56,819 nucleotides of DNA from Podaxis mareebaensis (lineage: Eukaryota > Basidiomycota > Agaricomycetes > Agaricales > Agaricaceae), in the NCBI GenBank assembly GCA_018524725.1, contig JAEUWP010000280.1:1-56819 (forward strand), given 5' to 3'. A program made the translations under genes and the position numbers. Of the stretch, positions 43,555 through 54,097 are shown piece by piece (position 1 is the first letter of the stretch; every line of letters begins with the position of its first letter). The notes beneath the pieces are model-generated. The model did not search any database, was not told the DNA's origin, and worked only from the letters and a program-made list of their open reading frames with translations.

Positions 43555-45609
43555 TTAGTCGAGCCTCGACGAAGAATGACGTTGGGCCGGGCGCGGTGGA
43601 TCAATAACCACCCCACTAGTCATACTTCTCCAGAAGGCTGACGGAGGAGAGTTGTTCTGCGTTTCTTCCTTTGTTAGGTTCGTTAACCTTAGCGAGATAG
43701 ACTCGGGTTCTCGAATAACTTCTCGACACCGTTTTCGATCATTGATTCTGCGATAGTTGAAAGTGAATGCATGCGCAACAAGTTACGGCTTGGGTGGAGA
43801 ACGTACACGGCTAACATGGTAATCACATAAGCTAGAAAAAGAAAGGTGAGCTGATTTGAAGGGCAGAGGCGTTGAATCCATAATTACTCCGTCCGCGGAT
43901 TAGGTAGATGGCTAGGCCAATGTAGTTTCCCTCCAAGAGAGTATACTAGTGGATGGGTCAGGGGAGCCCAAGTTGAAAAGCCAGCAGGTACGCCACGTAC
44001 TGCTAAGGTGTAAACAATCGCCGAAATCCTATTGTAATTCAACATAATCAGTACAGAATTGAGACGATTCTTGGAATCATTACCATAGAACTAGACCTGT
44101 GCTTACGGTCCAGTAGATGAGATCTCGGACAACCCGTATGGTTCCTCCTCTTCGGAGCGCGAAAGAGGGATCACATGAGATGTGAAGGAAGCTGGATTGA
44201 ATGAGAAACGCATACCGTTCACGGACTCCTCGACTTCGGCGATGAAGCATCCAGATCATTGCACCGGCAATGATCCCGTCTGAGAGGATCTTGAGGCCAA
44301 ATGAGATGATCAGCCAGATCTGTTCATTGGATGGGACCAAGACAAAACGTGAAAATCCTGAAAAAAGAGCATACGCTATTGACCGCGCTCTCCGGGAAGC
44401 ACCGAATCGCAACCCTATATCCATACTATATCTAAGCAAAGGTCTTTACCAAATGCTTGATAGCTAGACTGACGTTCCATATACGTATTCTGGGTTGTGT
44501 GAGAACTTAGAGAGGTGTCGGAAGTCAAAGAAGCATCGACTTACTCAGATTGCAACCTGAAATTCAGGCAAAGATTAGATCGTGGGCAGCGGTTGTACTT
44601 GGTCAATCAGCTCACCCATTGAAGTGATATAAGGAATGAGCTAAATGGGATCAGACTCAGTGCATCCTTCTTCAGGTTCCATACAAGGACGTACCGCGAG
44701 GATAGGTAAATATTTCTTCTCTGCAACTATAGATCATTAGCAAACTTGATATTGACTGGGTGATGAAAGCCGTACATCGCCACATGCGTAAAATGAAAAA
44801 TCTGTTCCACGATTCATGCGAGTAAACAAGGTAGAACTGATTTCTGTGACCTACAGCTCAACAAGGAAGCAACATAGTTCCTAAAGTCAAAGAAGGCATA
44901 GATTACTCTGATTAAACATAGTATTTAAGGACCGCTTACCGTAGACGCGAGCAGCAGCTGAGATAATTCATCAACTCGAGGATCAAAGAGGGCCAAACGG
45001 GTCTAACGCACATTATACATCCTTCAATAGCTCAACGAGTAAGCAGAGGCAGTTGCACTCAGAAGAACTTACCAATGACTGCACCACATGAACTCACGAA
45101 TCTCCATCCCGATCCCCCGTAAGATCGATGTGAAATACAGACTCGCAACGACCGAGACCAAATTCATTATATCAACCTGTAGGACTGCAAATAAATGGAA
45201 AGCGATGAGAAGCTGGGAACCTTGTTACTGACAGCCCATACAACGCCTATCTATTGAACATAGAACATCAGCGTCAGAAGATGTGAGGATACAGAGGAAC
45301 TTACGAAAATCTTGAATAGTAGAGGATCGTTCGGGTACGATCGAAAATACCACACCATCTGGTTGCACGATACTCCGAACATTCTGTCACCAGCGCATCG
45401 TTGTTGAGGCAGGGAAGTTTGGAGAAAACAGGTGAATGTCATCGCCAATGCTCTACCACAAGGAAAAGAAGCTATGACATCAACTGTACTTACACATATG
45501 CGAAACTTCCACCAATGCTCAGCGCGCCGTAAAACGCGTGCACATTAAGTGGTCCGATATCATAGTTGGAATCTATAGGCACAAATGAGGGTGAGGGTGG
45601 CGCCGACAT
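43555..45609 (-). CDS. DUF6534-type multi-pass membrane protein, copy B
   Basis: Twin of the gene at 37944. ATG 45609 (MSAPPSPSFVPIDSNYDIGP) then LNVHAFYGALSIGGSFAYV, NQMVWYFRSYPNDPLLFKIF (about 45370-45310), VDIMNLVSVVASLYF (about 45170), IWLIISFGLKILSDGIIAGA (about 44320), RDLIYWTVSTGLVLW (about 44125-44085), GNYIGLAIYLIRGR (about 43920) and NDRKRCREVIREPESISL, ending SSRLD and TAA at 43555-43557. The first and last exons and the helices are preserved, so the gene is probably functional. It matches the family better than copy A at ALSIGGSFAYV and SVVASLYFTS. It likely localises to an endomembrane or plasma membrane; no function is known. Confidence 0.75.
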
Positions 45610-46559
45610 CGTCGTTGATCGCGGTCGGTGAGCGAGAAGGGGAAACAAGCGGCCAGAAGGGCGTAGTCTAGGGAGAGGAGGAGAGACTAAGAGGTTGTAT
45701 TTAAGCATGCGCGCGGTCAGGATCCAGGCCTTGAAATGGTTACCTCGTTTTACGGTGGCGTAGCCGATTCAGACTCCGTTATGAGTGTTAATTCAGGGCT
45801 GAGTGGAGTTAAAAATGTCGTCAACCGTCACCGATCAAAAGGGCATGCAAACGTATAGTTGTGCCCCGCTTGTTGCGACGGAGGTAGGAATGGAAAAAAC
45901 GGCGTAGCAAGTCCAATAAAGAAAGCGATGGTGGCTTAGCCATGGCGATGAAGAATCACCTAAATAATCCTGTTATCTGCAATATGGCGCGAGGCATACA
46001 CCTCTTATTGAGGGATAGTCCCTGCAGACTTGCGTTACCATTCTCCGGCGCCTGCTGTCATAGCTCCGGCAACTCATCGGGGTCCAACCTTATTAATAGG
46101 CGCCCAAACCTTCTGTGACGTTAGAGTGAAACAGAATCTGTACATTAATCGAGGCAGTTAACCAATTCAGAAGCCCGATTCAAAATCAATAAGGGATCCA
46201 GGTTGTTCAAGACAATATCAAATTGAAATCTGCATCCCTTATTGTTTTCGAATCATGTCTCCGAGTCGGTCATCCCTACCGATTAATGTCCCGATTCCAT
46301 TTCTGTGATAAAATACATGTGGCATCTCGAATTGTGTAATGATTTGAAATCCTATATAAAATCCTTGGCACCCTCTACACCGGCTACCAATTCTGATTGG
46401 TCTCAGGTGCCTGTTAACCTTCCAGATTTCCAGAATGGAAGAAGACGAAACAGGGGGATAGCTGTCTCCAAGGTCACAAGCAATTGAGTATTGAATGGCA
46501 ACGATCTTCGTGGCATCTACAAACTCTTCGATATGTTTATTTGCTATTCATTGTGAGCT
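45610..46559. other. DUF6534 copy B promoter and spacer
   Basis: Up to about 46060 it is the duplicated promoter. From 46060 to 46559 it is unique spacer with no supported gene. Confidence 0.5.
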
Positions 46560-47686
46560 TTCATTGGGAACTGATTAGCTCAGACTATTCGACTGGTAGG
46601 ACGGGGTTTTATCACCTGTGAACCAAATATGAGTGTGGAGAAAGGCTGCCCAGGTAAGAAGGGGAGTTGAAGCTCAGAAGTCGAGAGACATTGGATGGAG
46701 GATAGAATATACTCGCTGTAAAGCTGCCTACCACTTGTCTACTATGAGAATTGAGCCAGGAAGATCCCCCTCTAGAGGACAAACCCAAAATCATGGTAAC
46801 TATGGGCCTATGATTAACAGTAGGGTTCTCTATTCTACTTACAGGAAGCACACTTGAATATTCCCTAACAATGGTGGAGATGGATTGAAATTACTGGTGG
46901 TCAACACTTTGATGGCTATGTGAACAAGTAGATATTTTGAGTGCATGCCTAGGCCCCGGAGCTTTCTGGAGTCTAGAACTCAAGAATCATGCAGCATGGT
47001 CCCTACAAGGCCAATGCTACCATATGTATCCTGGATGCTTTCTATTGTAAAATCAGTGAATGCATATTGTTGTTAATCAACTACTGAGAGTGTGTGTTCT
47101 GATGCATCATCCCAAGGCAAGGTAGTTTCTTGAATATTCAGAGTAGGTGAAGCAGGGTGGACTAGAAAGAAAATGAAAAGCTCAGAATTGAAGGGATCTC
47201 CAATTAATGGGCCATCAGCAAAACATCCAAAAGATGTTATTGGCTTGGAGACCTTAAGAAACTCTGACATCATTTTGTGGATATTAGATACTTAGAAAAA
47301 GTTGGCTCTGAGAATACCAAGCAAATGAATTCATGTACTGAAATTACCAGATAAAAAACATCCTTGTGAGATACTACCTAACTGGGTAAAAGCATGTTGG
47401 TGAGATGACCAGCATGTTACCATCATCTGTGGAACAATGATATATTAAATCATCATCATCAATGCATGACCATCATAGACCCATCATTGTAAGCACCTTA
47501 CCATCATTTAGATATCTTTTTGATGACCTTATCATTATTGAGGGGCTGGAATTAAATATTTTGAAGTGTAAGGGAGATGCCTTTGTGTATTGAAAAAGGA
47601 TTTACAAGGACTTAGAACTAACCTCTCCCTCTAATGAGACAAAGCAGGTAATGGGCTATATATTATAATAACACAAGGCCTAGTAA

Positions 47687-47835
47687 GGCCTGATAGCTCA
47701 ACTGGATAATTGTCTGGCTACTCTCAGGAGGTCTTGGGTTCAACTCCTAGTCTGGCCAATTCTAATGCACCTCATAAACTTGATAGAGGTGTATTGGGAT
47801 AGATCTCCAGAAGGTTGGGGGTTCAAGCCCCTGTT
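47687..47835 (+). mobile_element. tRNA-derived dimer, SINE-like (Pol III box A and box B)
   Basis: 47687-47758 is a 72-nt tRNA-like unit. Box A TAGCTCAACTGG (47694-47705) and box B GGTTCAACTCC (47737-47747) match the Pol III consensus exactly. The acceptor stem GGCCTGA/TCTGGCC pairs with one T-T mismatch, and the T stem TTGGG/CCTAG closes fully with wobbles, but the D stem is broken and the anticodon stem has a mismatch. A second, more decayed right half follows (about 47777-47835, box B GGTTCAAGCCC near 47818). A working tRNA is unlikely; a head-to-tail tRNA-derived SINE fits better. Confidence 0.6.
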
Positions 47836-47871
47836 TAATAAATTTTGGTGCTGTAACTGATGGTAAGCCTA

Positions 47872-47929
47872 GTATACTTTGGACATGATGGGACTACCTG
47901 GTATACTTTGGACATGATGGGACTGCCTT
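47872..47929 (+). repeat. 29-bp direct tandem repeat, two copies
   Basis: Units 47872-47900 and 47901-47929 share gtatactttggacatgatg followed by ggact(a/g)cct; they differ at about two positions. They lie just downstream of the tRNA-like dimer and may be part of a SINE tail. Confidence 0.85.
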
Positions 47930-48110
47930 GTATTTGTCCCCTGATATGGTAAGCTCACGTAACATTGGGTATGTATGCATTAAGTTTGACAGTGGCCATG
48001 ACTGGTAGTGCTTGGACATAACTTGTAGTCCTTATCCTGACTTGTATGATCTTGACAGGTCTAAGCCTTTTTACTGATGGGTCTGATTTATGTAATTGAA
48101 GCAATATCAC

Positions 48111-48955
48111 CTCGGCCAATCTTTTGGCTAGCATGTCAGTGACCTACTATCAACTGGCGGGAATTTGGACGTGCCCCCAGTAGTGGCGAATACATGTATT
48201 TTGCTCTCTACTTCACACAAAATGCCTCAAAATTGTAATTCATATCCGATAAACACTCTGTTTATGCGCCTGCATTATAATGCCCAAACATCAAGAAAGC
48301 GGCGGGCTAGTTGGCTGGTTTGATTGAATCTTAGTTCCGGCCGTGATCTGATCTGTACCGCACTGCGGAGGCAAGTGGGCAGAAAGCAAGATTAATAGCG
48401 AAGTGAGTGATATACAAGGTTTTCGGTGGATGGTCATGAGTGGCGGTTGGTGGGGAACGACTTGCATGCTTCCCTATTTTTATCGACGACCAATGTGGGA
48501 GGGATAATCTGGGACAATGCCATCGAGATGGTAGGTTCTCCTGGGCCATTTTGAAGGGTTTATTTTTGCGCTATTAAAGAGGATTCCACAAAGTCCTTCA
48601 TGAATTCCGGCTTTTGGGAAGTATTACGTGGGACTTCAACCTGCCTCCGACAGAGCGGGTCCCTAGCACTCCTCGAATTGAATACGAAGGCTTACTTCGG
48701 TCGTTAGTAAGCTTCTAGTGATGATTCCATTCTCGCTGTTTGTCAGAAGAGGGTTAATCTCCAATGCGCAATTAATGCCACTTGAGCTTTGCCAGACGCC
48801 CGGGACTATAGATAAGGTAGGGCTCCTTGCCAGGAACCCTTTACCTCAGTGCTCAGGCAGTGAAGCGTTCCGAAGTTGACGACGTCTAAAGTAAGCTCAT
48901 TCCCCGACCCCTGCGCGGTATAAATGTGCTCATAATTAATCTGGCGTTTCTGTAG
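48111..48955. other. Spacer and promoter of the beta-trefoil-like gene
   Basis: CpG returns here. A TATA box (TATAAA, 48919-48924) lies in a probable 5' UTR intron or promoter: gtaagctc (48891) ... ttctgtag (48955) frames a possible leader intron ending right at the ATG. The minus-strand frame 48549-48331 has no family signal. Confidence 0.45.
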
Positions 48956-49416
48956 ATGATATCAGGGACGTATAAGATCATCTATAAATCTGGCCAAATT
49001 GGCGCTGCGAGATTTTTCCATCCAACGCAAACTAGCAGAATATTTGTAGATGAGTCTGATAAAGGGGATTCTAGCAAGGTACGTTGTGGCGGTTGAGAAA
49101 TATATGCACTGAAGTCGTGAAACGTTTACTTTAGTGGCGTGTTGCTGCTATTGCCAGTTCAGATATAGGCTGGCGCATTCGGAACCTTGAATTCGATGAC
49201 TTCTTGTTCGCCGTCGCAGAGCCGGTATGGGTTTTACTAGAGTTCAAAGCCCGGGACTGAAAGCTAACAAACGCCTTTCTGCAAATGAAGGGAGCTCGGC
49301 TCATAGGGAGAGAAAACACTGACGATCACCAGGAAATAGTTTGGGACCTTAAACCTGTTGGTCAAGATACCTATCGCGTTCGCTCCTTGCCTCTATACGC
49401 CTATTTGGGTGGTTGA
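48956..49416 (+). CDS. Small beta-trefoil-like protein (ricin-B or protease-inhibitor type fold suspected)
   Basis: ATG 48956, exons 48956-49078, 49135-49224 and 49291-49416, stop TGA, about 112 aa. It starts MISGTYKIIYKSGQIGAARF. Repeated Trp and Tyr patterns (WRVAAIASSDIGWRIRNL; VWDLKPVGQDTYRVRSLPLY) resemble the W-x-(V/L)...Y-x-I-x-N repeats of fungal beta-trefoil lectins and cysteine-protease inhibitors. There is no signal peptide, as is usual for cytosolic fungal defence lectins. The last acceptor (aatgaag) is not strong. Family placement is by pattern only, and no sugar-binding QxW motif is seen. Confidence 0.5.
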
Positions 49417-50214
49417 TGCTGTTTCTAGATTTGCTATCCGAATACGGATCTTGCCTGGACTGCTGTACCAAGTCCGGTTCCGGGTCGGAAGGTTTATGAG
49501 GTACGCGGTCTGCTCTTGACGTGGCGGCGCTAGTGGTGTTTGCATTTCGATGAACATACAATGTGTAATCAGATCTTCCTGCAAAACAATACCGAAGGCA
49601 CCGAGCAAGAGTTCAAGTTTGTTCTTCTCTCATCGGGCTGAAGTACTAGTGACTGTGATGGAAATAGAACGATACAGTGTGTAGTTGAGATTGTGTATAG
49701 GCGGAAGTGAAATTGGATTATGAAACGGGGTCTCCCATACATACTTCTGGAGTGCAGGTTCAAAACTTAGTCTTCGGCATTCAGGAGTCGTTTTGATTGG
49801 AGATTAGTCACCTGTCAAGTATTCCGGCGAAGAAGCCGGATTACAGCATGCACAGCATTTTCTTCGGGATACCGGAACAAAGTGCACCGATACATACCAA
49901 GTTTGAATTTCAAAGAAAGCGCTTCTGGCTGCAAAGCTTTGCAAAGCCAGTTCATAAGGCCTGAGTAGCCGGTGAGAGTCTTTCCAAATGTGAGGAGTCA
50001 AACCGAGGTATCGAGGTGGAGTGTACGAGTTTGATGGTGTTTTATGGGTTGATATTGGGGTTGGTTGTGTTCTGGGAAATGATGGTGATGTGATCCAAAA
50101 GACGCTCACTGCGCGTCAGCATCACCCCTGGCCATGCCCTGATCACCTGTCACCTTCTTCACCGCCCTCTCCCACCACCACCATCTCCCGCCCCCGCCGA
50201 CGATCTCCCGGACC
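49417..50214. other. Intergenic region upstream of alpha-arrestin copy A
   Basis: About 800 bp. Minus-strand frames overlap each other and lack family signal. The last 100 bp are pyrimidine-rich (ccaccaccatctcccgccccc), typical of a fungal core promoter or start region. No gene supported. Confidence 0.5.
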
Positions 50215-53200
50215 ATGTCCAACGTTAAGCTGTGAGTGCTGTCTCCTCCCTTCATGATCTATTGTTATTCATTGTTTGTCCTGTAGCACTCTCCGACCGC
50301 CGCCCAACGTCGACTTTGTTCATGGTTCGTATCTCCCCCAGCTTCTGTGCTCTGCCCACTCAATATCTTTCCTGTTAGGTTATCCTGGTATACCCCCTGG
50401 TCAGGACAGGCCCCAGGCTGCGGTGAAAGGGGTGCGTAACCCACTTGTCTTATTGCCATGTACTCCCCGTTCTCTAACCTCTGCTCGACAGGCTATTGAG
50501 GTGCGAACACCGAGTCCTGGTGTCAAGGCCCAATGGGTGCGCATCGAGTTGCGCAAGGTGGAGACGCTTCCAGGTGGTGGGGACCAAAATACATTCTATG
50601 ACTATGTCGGACCCAGCCCGGTGACTCTTTGGAGCGCGCCTGACGAATACAACATCCTACGTACAGTGAGTCAGTCCCCTCGTCAACGATACATGTGCTG
50701 ATGCATTTACAGCAAGACTTTCCATTTTCGATACGGATCCCGGAGTCGATACCGCCCACTATCGCTCTTGAGAATCGGGGTGAGTTTATGTTTCTTCAAC
50801 CACGTGTTTAGTGTTGAATTGATCACCCCTTTATAGCTGGTATTCAGTACGAGCTGGTAGCGACCGTGTGTATAAAGGGCAAAAAGTGAGTGCATATACT
50901 CATGTTACCCTGATTGCTCACCTAACCTGCATATACAGAGGCTTTCTGCGTAAACGGAAGAACATCGTTGCGAAAGAGATAGCACCAGTAATTATCGACA
51001 AACACGAACTGCATTCTACGTGGCCCGTTTACTGCCAGCCAGAAACGCGACAGCTAACTCAAGAAGGTGTCACTCTGATTGTCGAAAGAGGACATACCTG
51101 TTATGGACCAGGCGACCGTATCTCGGTCGTTGCAACCCTCAAGTCCGATAAACTCAATACCGTTATCCTCCGGGGTTTTGAAATGACCCTCAAAGAGTCG
51201 ACCATCTTCCGTGCTCACACCGGGACGACGCGCAAGGCGGCACCTTTGGTCAAAATATCGAATGTTACCGAGGCCAGGGTCGCTATTAATGCAACTTTGT
51301 ACGGTGGAACGATGCACCAGGCAGAACTTGCGTGCCAACTACCACCTAATCACACCACTACAACCTTGAACGCTGCACGCCATATCGATGTGACGTATGT
51401 GCTGTCTGTCAAGGCGCTGATGGGCACGGGGGCTCATGTCACCATGGATCTTCCCGTTATCATATCGAATTGGCAAAGGTGAGTTGTATGGTCGTCTTCC
51501 TCTAAACACGACTGATTTCTCTTCAGATATGTCTCTCAAGAAGCGATCAGGTATCTCATCTTCCGCTTGTCCTGATACATTCGTTAAATTCATGTTGCAG
51601 GCGTATTGGTCCAGCACCAGCACTTTCTTTAATCCCTCCGTCATCCTCCGCGCACGTTATGTCTATCGAACCGACAAACCCTCCGCGGTCTCAGCAACCT
51701 GCCGTGGCCAGCACTTTGCCATCCTCATCCCACGGTCGAACTCCATCCGCAAATCAATTCAGCTCTCTACCAGCTTCAAACGTATCAGGGCGCCCCACTA
51801 CCGCTGGCACCACCAATTCTGTTATCGATGAGCTTGGATATGGTGTTGGCTACGGAAAGGCTGACACTCACCGCCAAAATTGGGAGTCCAAAGCTCTTCT
51901 AGAGGATCCGGTGACATCCCGACCGACGGCGAGCAGCCCTACTAGTAACACAACTACACCTGGAAGACGTCCTAACTCGGCGAGGTCAACCAATCCTACC
52001 AACAGATTCACCATCACAAATGCGGAGCCAGAAATTCCAGAGGAAACTACCATCCGTAAAACATCATTTGGTGCCACTTCTGCCCGAAATGTCACCTCCC
52101 CCCAACAGCCGCAGCAACGGTGGCCGACCGCTATAGATGAGAAAAGAGCTTATGAGCTTGCGAGGTCGAAGGTGGAGAAAGTACAGGGTGTTGCTGCTGC
52201 GGTGAGTGTGTCGTGCATTTCCATACTTGATAGGCGCTAAGGTTGAAAACAGCCTGCTCCAATCCCTGTTCCTTCTACCCCTCCCCCTCCGAGTAAGACC
52301 CCACCGGCCTCAGGGGCCAATAAACCATGGTTGTCTGCGAAAGACGAAAAAGCGCTTCTCTACGAGAAGGCTCAGGCTGCTGTGCAGAAGACTCAACGCC
52401 AAGCCGCACCCGCAGACGGTCGTACCGTGTCCGGCGGTTCTGGGAGTGGAATTAACAACACGGCAGCGGCCGAGCTATATCAACAGGCTATGGCGGGTGT
52501 CAACTCGAATCCGAACAGGAATCAGCCAACTCTACCATATGTCTCACCTCTGTCCGGTGGAACACGAAAACCACCGGCGTCTACTTCCAACATTCCCCAG
52601 CATATGACAGCGGAGATGGAAAAGGCTGCGCTGAAGAGATATGAAGAAGCGAAGATGGCCGTAGAGAGGGTACACAATTCAGGTTATGCGGACCCGGCTG
52701 GACCTGCTCCGATTGCATACGATTCGCTGTACCCGAAGGCGGGTGGATCTTCTGCCACCGCCGACGCCCCGCCATCATTTGAAGCTTCCGTTTCTTCCGC
52801 TGCTGCGGCTGCACTACCTATGTCTGCTCTTGCGGAAAAGGCTGCTTTAGCGGAAAGAATGCGAGCGAATGATGTCCAGTCTGCATCAAATCAAATTGCA
52901 GCCCCACCTCCATCTTTCAATGTGGCGACGGCCGTGGGCACCAATACTGCACAGCAATATATGGATGCGGCGGCTGAGAAGGAAGCGGTAAGGAAGAAGC
53001 TTGAGGAGAGAGATGCTCGGGCTGCTGCTGCTGCTGCGAGGAAGAAGTCAGCGTCAACGCAACAAGCCAAACAACAGCAAACGTCTCTCAGGAATGGTTC
53101 TGTCGGTTCTGGGGCGCGTCCAACACCGACACCTCCTTCCAATGCGACTCCCAACAAAAAGGTTTTGACGGCTGCGGAAGAGAAGGCACTGTTGCAGGCA

Positions 53201-53572
53201 AAGTATGAAGAAAGGGACGCGAAGGCACAGAAAAAAATTAATGGATGTACGAGCCACCAAAACTCGAGCACGACTCCACCTCCGTCATCGTCTCCTCAAC
53301 TGCCCTTCCAGCCGCAGCAAAACAACACTGCACCAACACCGCCGCCATTGATGCCACGTCCGCCTGCGGAGTATATTCAGGAGACGCAGGAGGAGGATGC
53401 GAGGGTGTCGAAGATTGCGATTGATGGAGCAAGTGTGAAGTTGGATGAGGGTGAGGATGAGGTTGGTGGTGTCGGTGAGGTTTATATTAATGGGAACGGG
53501 AATGGGCATGGGGGTGTAGTTAAGGCGCCGGGACCGCCTCCTCCCTTGCCGCCTAAACCTGTTGGGGAGTGA
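50215..53572 (+). CDS. Alpha-arrestin-like protein with proline-rich SH3-ligand tail
   Basis: Fungal alpha-arrestins are adaptors that link membrane proteins to ubiquitin ligases or endocytic machinery. Exons 50215-50231, 50287-50324, 50379-50431, 50492-50665, 50713-50779, 50837-50885, 50939-51478, 51527-51550, 51601-52201 and 52253-53572 give 2883 nt and 960 aa. The start is MSNVKLTLRPPPNVDFVHGY. The arrestin-fold part (to about residue 320) includes WVRIELRKVETLPGG, FPFSIRIPESIPPT, GIQYELVATVCIKGKK, VERGHTCYGPGDRISVVATL and ARHIDVTYVLSVKALMGTG. The long tail is disordered, rich in Ala, Ser and Pro, with repeated KALLYEKAQAAV / KAALAERM / KALLQAKYEERD helices, and ends APGPPPPLPPKPVGE, a class-type SH3 ligand. 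No PPxY motif was found in this copy. Tandem paralogue at 54098. Confidence 0.8.
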
Positions 53573-54097
53573 GGGGGGTAGGCCGTGATATGAGCGTTGT
53601 GGTTATGGTAAAGCGCGAATTTGGGTGCTGGACGTTTTAACTTGCTGGTCTTATCTATCTGTTGTTTTTTTTCTCTCAGTATATGTATATCCACCGCACT
53701 TTCGTTTGATATCCTCGACACAGCTGCTTCGTTCATTACTTAGTGTTGTTCGTCTATTACTTGTTCATCGCTTTAGCTTTAGCCTTTTATCATTATGTAT
53801 CCCTCTACCTCTCCTTCTCTGCTGTTGGTCCTCCGAAACGGGAGGATGGAAGCGATGGGTGTTTGACTAGAGTGATAAATTTGGAATGCACCATAAGGTG
53901 CGAAGGGACTTTCCGTCCAGGTCCTAATGCCTGTTCGCACATCAGTCTTTGGTACAATTTCTTCGTGTTTCGTGAGAGATTTGATCTCTTTGATCTAAAC
54001 TAATTAGATTAAAAGACACCAGCTTGCTGTACCACGCCAGCGTCATTGACCATTCCTGCCATACGTCCACCACCTGCCTCCCCATCACTCGCCTACC
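53573..54097. other. Spacer between tandem alpha-arrestin genes
   Basis: A T-rich 3' flank (53640-53840) followed by the promoter of copy B. No gene supported. Confidence 0.5.

Larger units (their letters stand above)
41546..46060. repeat. Segmental duplication 2, unit B
   Basis: Copy of 36055-40470, in the same orientation. It begins inside SF3B2 exon 3 (gttgatatcgactaggag, with a stop in place of a Gln codon) and ends near 46060 after the DUF6534 promoter. Confidence 0.85.
46560..48110. other. CpG-poor, AT-rich repeat island
   Basis: Almost no CpG by eye between about 46610 and 48110, in contrast to CpG-rich flanks. It contains catcatcatc/gatgatg-rich stretches (47400-47530), the tRNA-like dimer and a 29-bp tandem repeat. 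No protein frame of interest. It looks like methylated, decayed transposon DNA similar in composition to 1-6560. Confidence 0.6.

Noticed and set aside
46570..46625. Another tRNA (ttagctcag motif)
   Set aside because: Only a box-A-like octamer; no box B and no stems.
47687..47758. Functional tRNA gene
   Set aside because: The D stem cannot form, the acceptor and anticodon stems have mismatches, and a second tRNA half follows; a SINE-like derivative is more likely.
49349..49763. Overlapping minus-strand frames downstream of the beta-trefoil-like gene
   Set aside because: Mutually overlapping, no family signal, no start or splice support.
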